Shown here: positions 61,161 through 64,000 of the stretch, piece by piece | How the letters are laid out: each line of letters starts with the position of its first letter | Position numbering within the stretch: position 1 is the first letter of the stretch | NCBI GenBank assembly: GCA_041741155.1 | Contig: JBGSKO010000062.1 | Coordinates: 62,001 to 126,000, forward strand | Source: M3007 sp041741155 | Lineage (GTDB): Bacteria; Bacteroidota; Bacteroidia; Chitinophagales; Saprospiraceae | Length of the DNA: 64,000 nt | Direction of reading: 5' to 3' | The notes under the pieces: model-generated | Databases searched by the model: none | Seen by the model: only the letters and a program-made list of their open reading frames with translations | Told to the model about the DNA's origin: nothing | Program-made: the position numbers and the translations under genes

Positions 61161-61628
61161 TTAAATCCCTTTTTCCCGGGCGTATTCCTGAATATACTCG
61201 TCAATCAGGCGCACCAGAATATCCTTCATATAGGCATTTTCGAGGCGGGCGATGGATTTGAGCTTTTCCAGTTTGGTTTTATCCACCGTTACCGTAAGGC
61301 GTTTTTTGCCGGTTTCCTCGTCCATGCCGAGGTCCTGAAAATCAACGGTTTGGCGGATGAGGGCATCCAGCCCGCTGACGGGGGAGCGGTACGTTGCGGC
61401 CGATTTGCTTTTGCTGCTCGACACGGACGTTGGCGGGTCCGATTCCACCTGCTCGAATGCATCATCCATGGCCTCTTGCAGCAGCACATCGAGGTCGTGC
61501 ATAAAATTTTTGTGAGCCGCTCGCCGCTCACGCACCGGCGTGTCGCCGGCGTGGGCCCATGCCTCTGCTTCGCTGGGCAGGTCCTTGAACAAGTCGTCGA
61601 GACCTTCGGAGAATTTCTTTTTGCTCAT
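61161..61628 (-). CDS. Ribbon-helix-helix protein partner of ParA
   Basis: A 155-residue protein. The N-terminal half is charged and probably disordered (MSKKKFSEGLDDLFKDLPSE...). The C-terminal ~50 residues have ribbon-helix-helix character: KKRLTVTVDKTKLEKLKSI, a turn, and ENAYMKDILVRLIDEYIQEY. It follows the parA gene after 4 nt. In plasmid type Ib partition systems a small RHH protein is the ParB-like DNA binder that stimulates ParA, and this looks like such a partner; no ParB or plasmid replication gene was seen. Confidence 0.78.
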   Translation of the reverse strand: MSKKKFSEGLDDLFKDLPSEAEAWAHAGDTPVRERRAAHKNFMHDLDVLLQEAMDDAFEQVESDPPTSVSSSKSKSAATYRSPVSGLDALIRQTVDFQDLGMDEETGKKRLTVTVDKTKLEKLKSIARLENAYMKDILVRLIDEYIQEYAREKGI

Positions 61629-61632
61629 CGGT

Positions 61633-62421
61633 TCAGACTTCTTGTTCTTGTTGGGGTGCTGGTGCGGTGATGCGTTCTACGCGAGCCAGAAATTCGCGGC
61701 ACAGGTCGAGGTAGTCCTGCGCTCCGGTGGATTTCGGGCTGTAGTCGAAGATGTCTTTGCGCTGGGCGGGCGCTTCGGCCAGGGCGATATTGTCGCGGAT
61801 ATAGGTACCGAACACTTTGTCTCCGAAGTATTTGTGAATAATATCCACCACATCGCGGTTCAGTACACGCCGGCTGTCGTACATCGTAGCGATCACGCCG
61901 GCCATTTCCACTTGCTTGTTGAGGCGCATGCGCACCTTGTCAATCACTTGTTTGATCTTGGCCAGGCCCTGTACCGCCAGGAATTCTGTTTGCAGGGGAA
62001 TCAGTACGAACCGGCTGCTGGTCAGCGCGTTCAGGGTGAGCAAGCCTAAGGAAGGCGGGCAGTCAATAATTACATAGTCGTAGTCGGCCTCCACCTGTCC
62101 GATCAGTTCGCGCAGGATATACTCGCGGCCGGCTTCGTTAATAAGTTCCATTTCGGCGCCGGATAGGTCGAGCGAAGAGGTGATGATGTCCAGATTAGGC
62201 TTGTGGGTGTATGGCACCAATTCGCCTTCGCCCCGCAGCGCTTCGTAGATGGTGTATTTCTGACGCGGGATGCCGAGCGATATGGTAAGGTTGGCTTGTG
62301 GGTCCAAATCTATCAGCAGGATTTTTTTACCCAGTTCGACCAGGCCTGCACCTATATTTATTGCGCTGGTAGTTTTGCCAACACCGCCTTTGTGGTTGAG
62401 TAGAGAAACAACTATGCCCAT
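61633..62421 (-). CDS. ParA-family partition/positioning ATPase
   Basis: A 262-residue ParA/Soj-type ATPase from the ATG at 62421 (upstream frame to 62508 is not conserved). The deviant Walker A KGGVGKTTSAINIGAGL, the LLIDLDPQANLTISLG box and DYVIIDCPPSLGLLTLNAL are all present. Such ATPases move DNA or protein cargo along the nucleoid. The length and absence of an N-terminal HTH match the chromosomal Soj-like class. A TACATTTG element lies 59 nt upstream on the minus strand. Confidence 0.92.
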   Translation of the reverse strand: MGIVVSLLNHKGGVGKTTSAINIGAGLVELGKKILLIDLDPQANLTISLGIPRQKYTIYEALRGEGELVPYTHKPNLDIITSSLDLSGAEMELINEAGREYILRELIGQVEADYDYVIIDCPPSLGLLTLNALTSSRFVLIPLQTEFLAVQGLAKIKQVIDKVRMRLNKQVEMAGVIATMYDSRRVLNRDVVDIIHKYFGDKVFGTYIRDNIALAEAPAQRKDIFDYSPKSTGAQDYLDLCREFLARVERITAPAPQQEQEV

Positions 62422-62480
62422 ATAAAACAAAAAAGGTGTTTCCGCCGCACGGGCATCCGTACTTGGCACCTTTTCGGCAA

Positions 62481-62488
62481 CAAATGTA
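62481..62488 (-). promoter_or_regulatory. Candidate -7 element TACATTTG for parA
   Basis: CAAATGTA on the plus strand reads TACATTTG on the minus strand, 59 nt before the parA ATG. The -33 match is poor (ATTG 17 nt away). Confidence 0.5.
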
Positions 62489-62646
62489 CGATAATATGTG
62501 AAATACAATACGCCGGGGGAGGGGGTAGTCCTCTTGCCGTTAATCCTTGTTTTGAAATTTCGTTTGAATGGTTTTTCGTAAACAACTGACCTTCAGACTT
62601 TAAAACCAAAAACAAAAATATTTTTCAAAAAAACGCTTTGACATAT

Positions 62647-62678
62647 TTTGTTTTTAAAAACCATTTGTTTTAAGTTTG
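62647..62678 (+). promoter_or_regulatory. Promoter of the S24-family repressor gene
   Basis: TTTG (62647-62650), exactly 20 nt, TAAGTTTG (62671-62678): the clearest Bacteroidota-type promoter in the window. The ATG at 62764 leaves a leader of about 80 nt. The 342-nt divergent region from 62422 to 62763 contains this and the parA element and no gene. Confidence 0.72.
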
Positions 62679-62763
62679 CACCATCAAAAAGCGACAGAGC
62701 GGCAAAAACAACAGATCGCTGCTACACTGAAACCCGCTTCGTTCATCAAAATTTTCAGGCCTT

Positions 62764-63498
62764 ATGATTAAAGAAGATCGGATCAACCTAAACGAGCGCT
62801 TCGTGCAAGCCTTCAAACTTTTGGAAGACCGCGGCGCCATTGTAAAAAATGACCGGGGCGGAAAAGGCGTAGGCGACGTAGCCGACCGGGTACTGGGCAA
62901 CAAAGCGTATGGCCACATCATACGAGCCTTCCTAAACCCGGGCAGCAAACGCGTCATTGACTACGGTCAGGCACAATCCTTTTGCCGCGCTTACGATATC
63001 AACGAGGCCTGGCTCTTGCATGGCATCGGCAATCCGTTTGGTTTTGAAGCGCCCGGCGATGTGCTCACCAACGATAAATACTTCTCCTCTGGTGAGGGTA
63101 ATATCCTGTTCACCACCATACGCGCCTTTGCCGGCGCCACCCTGGGCGCCGAAAGCGCCGAGGACAACACCTACTTCTCCATTCCTGGAGTTGGCGGCTC
63201 CGGATTGGTTGCCTTCCAAATTGACGGTAACTCGATGGAACCCGTCATCCGACACGGCGACATCGTAGTGTGCCGCTCCATCGAAAACCTGAATGATATC
63301 CGTGATAACGAGATTTACGCCGTACGCAGCAACGGCAATGTGTGGGTGAAGTACGTACAAAAACTGTACAACGACCGCGGCCGTGTCGTACGCTTCAAAC
63401 TGATCTCCGCCAACTACTTCGACCACGATCCCTTCGAGGAAGAAGTAAACGAGACCACCCGCTTGTACAAAGTGGTGCGCAAAATCAGCACCGTGTAA
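62764..63498 (+). CDS. S24-family (LexA/CI-like) transcriptional regulator
   Basis: A 244-residue protein. The N-terminal ~90 residues have helix-turn-helix character (VGDVADRVLGNKAYGHIIRAF, YGQAQSFCRAYDINEAWLL), and the C-terminal part is a peptidase S24 domain: FQIDGNSMEPVIRHGDIVVCR with the serine and VWVKYVQKL with the lysine of the Ser-Lys dyad. An Ala-Gly pair in RAFAGATLG is placed where LexA-type proteins are cleaved, so self-cleavage is possible. It is divergent from parA and probably regulates a stress or partition-linked response. A terminator follows 28 nt after the stop. Confidence 0.87.
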   Translation: MIKEDRINLNERFVQAFKLLEDRGAIVKNDRGGKGVGDVADRVLGNKAYGHIIRAFLNPGSKRVIDYGQAQSFCRAYDINEAWLLHGIGNPFGFEAPGDVLTNDKYFSSGEGNILFTTIRAFAGATLGAESAEDNTYFSIPGVGGSGLVAFQIDGNSMEPVIRHGDIVVCRSIENLNDIRDNEIYAVRSNGNVWVKYVQKLYNDRGRVVRFKLISANYFDHDPFEEEVNETTRLYKVVRKISTV

Positions 63499-63526
63499 AG
63501 AATTTCCTGCTGTTTATTGTTTTCTC

Positions 63527-63563
63527 AGCCTCCCGGTGTTAGTCATCGGAGAGGCTTTTTTTA
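63527..63563 (+). terminator. Terminator of the S24 regulator gene
   Basis: AGCCTCCCGGTG (63527-63538) can pair with CATCGGAGAGGCT (63544-63556) around TTAGT, with one bulge, and is followed by TTTTTTTA. The element reaches the convergent lspA stop codon. Confidence 0.75.
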
Positions 63564-64000
63564 TACCCGTGGGTCTTTGCCGCTGTCTGGTTCGGGGTCC
63601 GTATCTGCCGGCGGTGTTTGTTGCTCCGTGATCTCGTCGGATGATTTTTGTTCTTCGAGAAACACTTCATCCACCACAGGTTCAATGTCGCCCTCCGGAT
63701 GATGGGTCAGTCCTTCGCTAAAAAAGTGCCGCTGAAACAAGAGAATGCTGACGACACCGATGGTGATGGAAGCATCTGCAATATTGAAAATAGGGCTAAA
63801 AAACAGCCATTCGTCACCGCCGATCCAGGGCAGCCAGTCGGGGACATGAATCCAGGCCATGGGAAAGTAGAGCATATCTACGACTTTGCCATGCAAGAAG
63901 GTACCATAGCCTTCTCCAAAGGCCGAGAACTCGGCGGGAATACAATCGTGGTAAGGCGATGCGGTGAAAATGAGTCCGTAAAAAGCGCTGTCAATAATAT
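63561..64000 (-). CDS. lspA: Lipoprotein signal peptidase (LspA), 3' part
   Basis: Signal peptidase II removes signal peptides from prolipoproteins. Only the C-terminal 146 codons lie in the window; the gene continues past 64000. Read on the minus strand, the IIDSAFYGLIF segment carries the first catalytic aspartate, GKVVDMLYFP is the family's DM-loop, and FFSPIFNIADASITIG carries the second aspartate. The C-terminus has a long acidic extension rich in Glu, Asp and Pro (HHPEGDIEPVVDEVFLEEQ onward), which is common in Bacteroidota LspA. Confidence 0.9.
   Translation of the reverse strand, partial: IIDSAFYGLIFTASPYHDCIPAEFSAFGEGYGTFLHGKVVDMLYFPMAWIHVPDWLPWIGGDEWLFFSPIFNIADASITIGVVSILLFQRHFFSEGLTHHPEGDIEPVVDEVFLEEQKSSDEITEQQTPPADTDPEPDSGKDPRV

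Overview
The window looks like a chromosomal segment of a Bacteroidota bacterium, most likely of the Saprospiria/Chitinophagia side of the phylum (inference from gene content, not from a marker gene). Visible support: type IX secretion (T9SS) C-terminal sorting domains on several very large secreted proteins, a PorP/SprF protein, an LpxC-FabZ fusion, DUF5686, TonB-dependent receptors with carboxypeptidase-regulatory-like N-domains, and repeated promoter-like elements of the Bacteroidota type (TTTG, about 20 nt, TAnnTTTG). No rRNA, tRNA, CRISPR array, transposase or phage gene was seen.

Region 1 (1-15724, all plus strand) is an envelope-lipid region. After recR comes a sphingolipid/inositol-lipid cluster: a serine palmitoyltransferase-like synthase, a desaturase with the histidine boxes and C-terminal signature of dihydroceramide delta-4 desaturases, an extended SDR that could reduce the 3-keto group, myo-inositol-1-phosphate synthase, a PgpA-like phosphatase, a GtrA-like membrane protein, a DUF5686 outer-membrane protein, a CDP-alcohol phosphatidyltransferase, a DUF4833 protein and a PAP2/Aur1-like phosphotransferase. 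Read together they form a nearly complete route to inositol phosphoceramide, possibly on an unsaturated or hydroxylated base. The lipid A genes lpxC-fabZ and lpxA follow, then an ABC ATPase and a secreted propeller-like protein.

Region 2 (15771-31696, minus strand) is a 16-kb array of secreted proteins made by duplication: four paralogous propeller proteins sharing an NGRDWW motif (three with near-identical T9SS tails) and two giant beta-helix proteins, one with an N-terminal subtilisin protease. The intergenic regions are duplicated too; a small XRE-type regulator survives in only one copy while its promoter is kept in both.

Region 3 (31765-51435) holds housekeeping and envelope genes: hutU, deoC, a SPOR protein, a RodA/FtsW protein, tgt without two of the usual zinc cysteines, PorP/SprF, bactofilin, AtpZ, DinB, a methyltransferase, hldD, lpxH, a TMTC-like TPR glycosyltransferase, a Pif1-like helicase, an orphan HlyD adaptor, a TrpF-like protein, and DUF2461 and DUF1304 proteins.

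Region 4 (51653-64000) has two TonB-type outer-membrane proteins, an AraC-type regulator with a nearby palindromic operator candidate, a GT87-like membrane protein, DUF3137, a ParA/ribbon-helix-helix pair divergent from a LexA-like S24 repressor, and the C-terminal part of lspA running off the end. Two related long palindromes (3437-3540 and 36687-36838) and a separate 33-nt palindrome (61042-61074) are noncoding elements that stand out.
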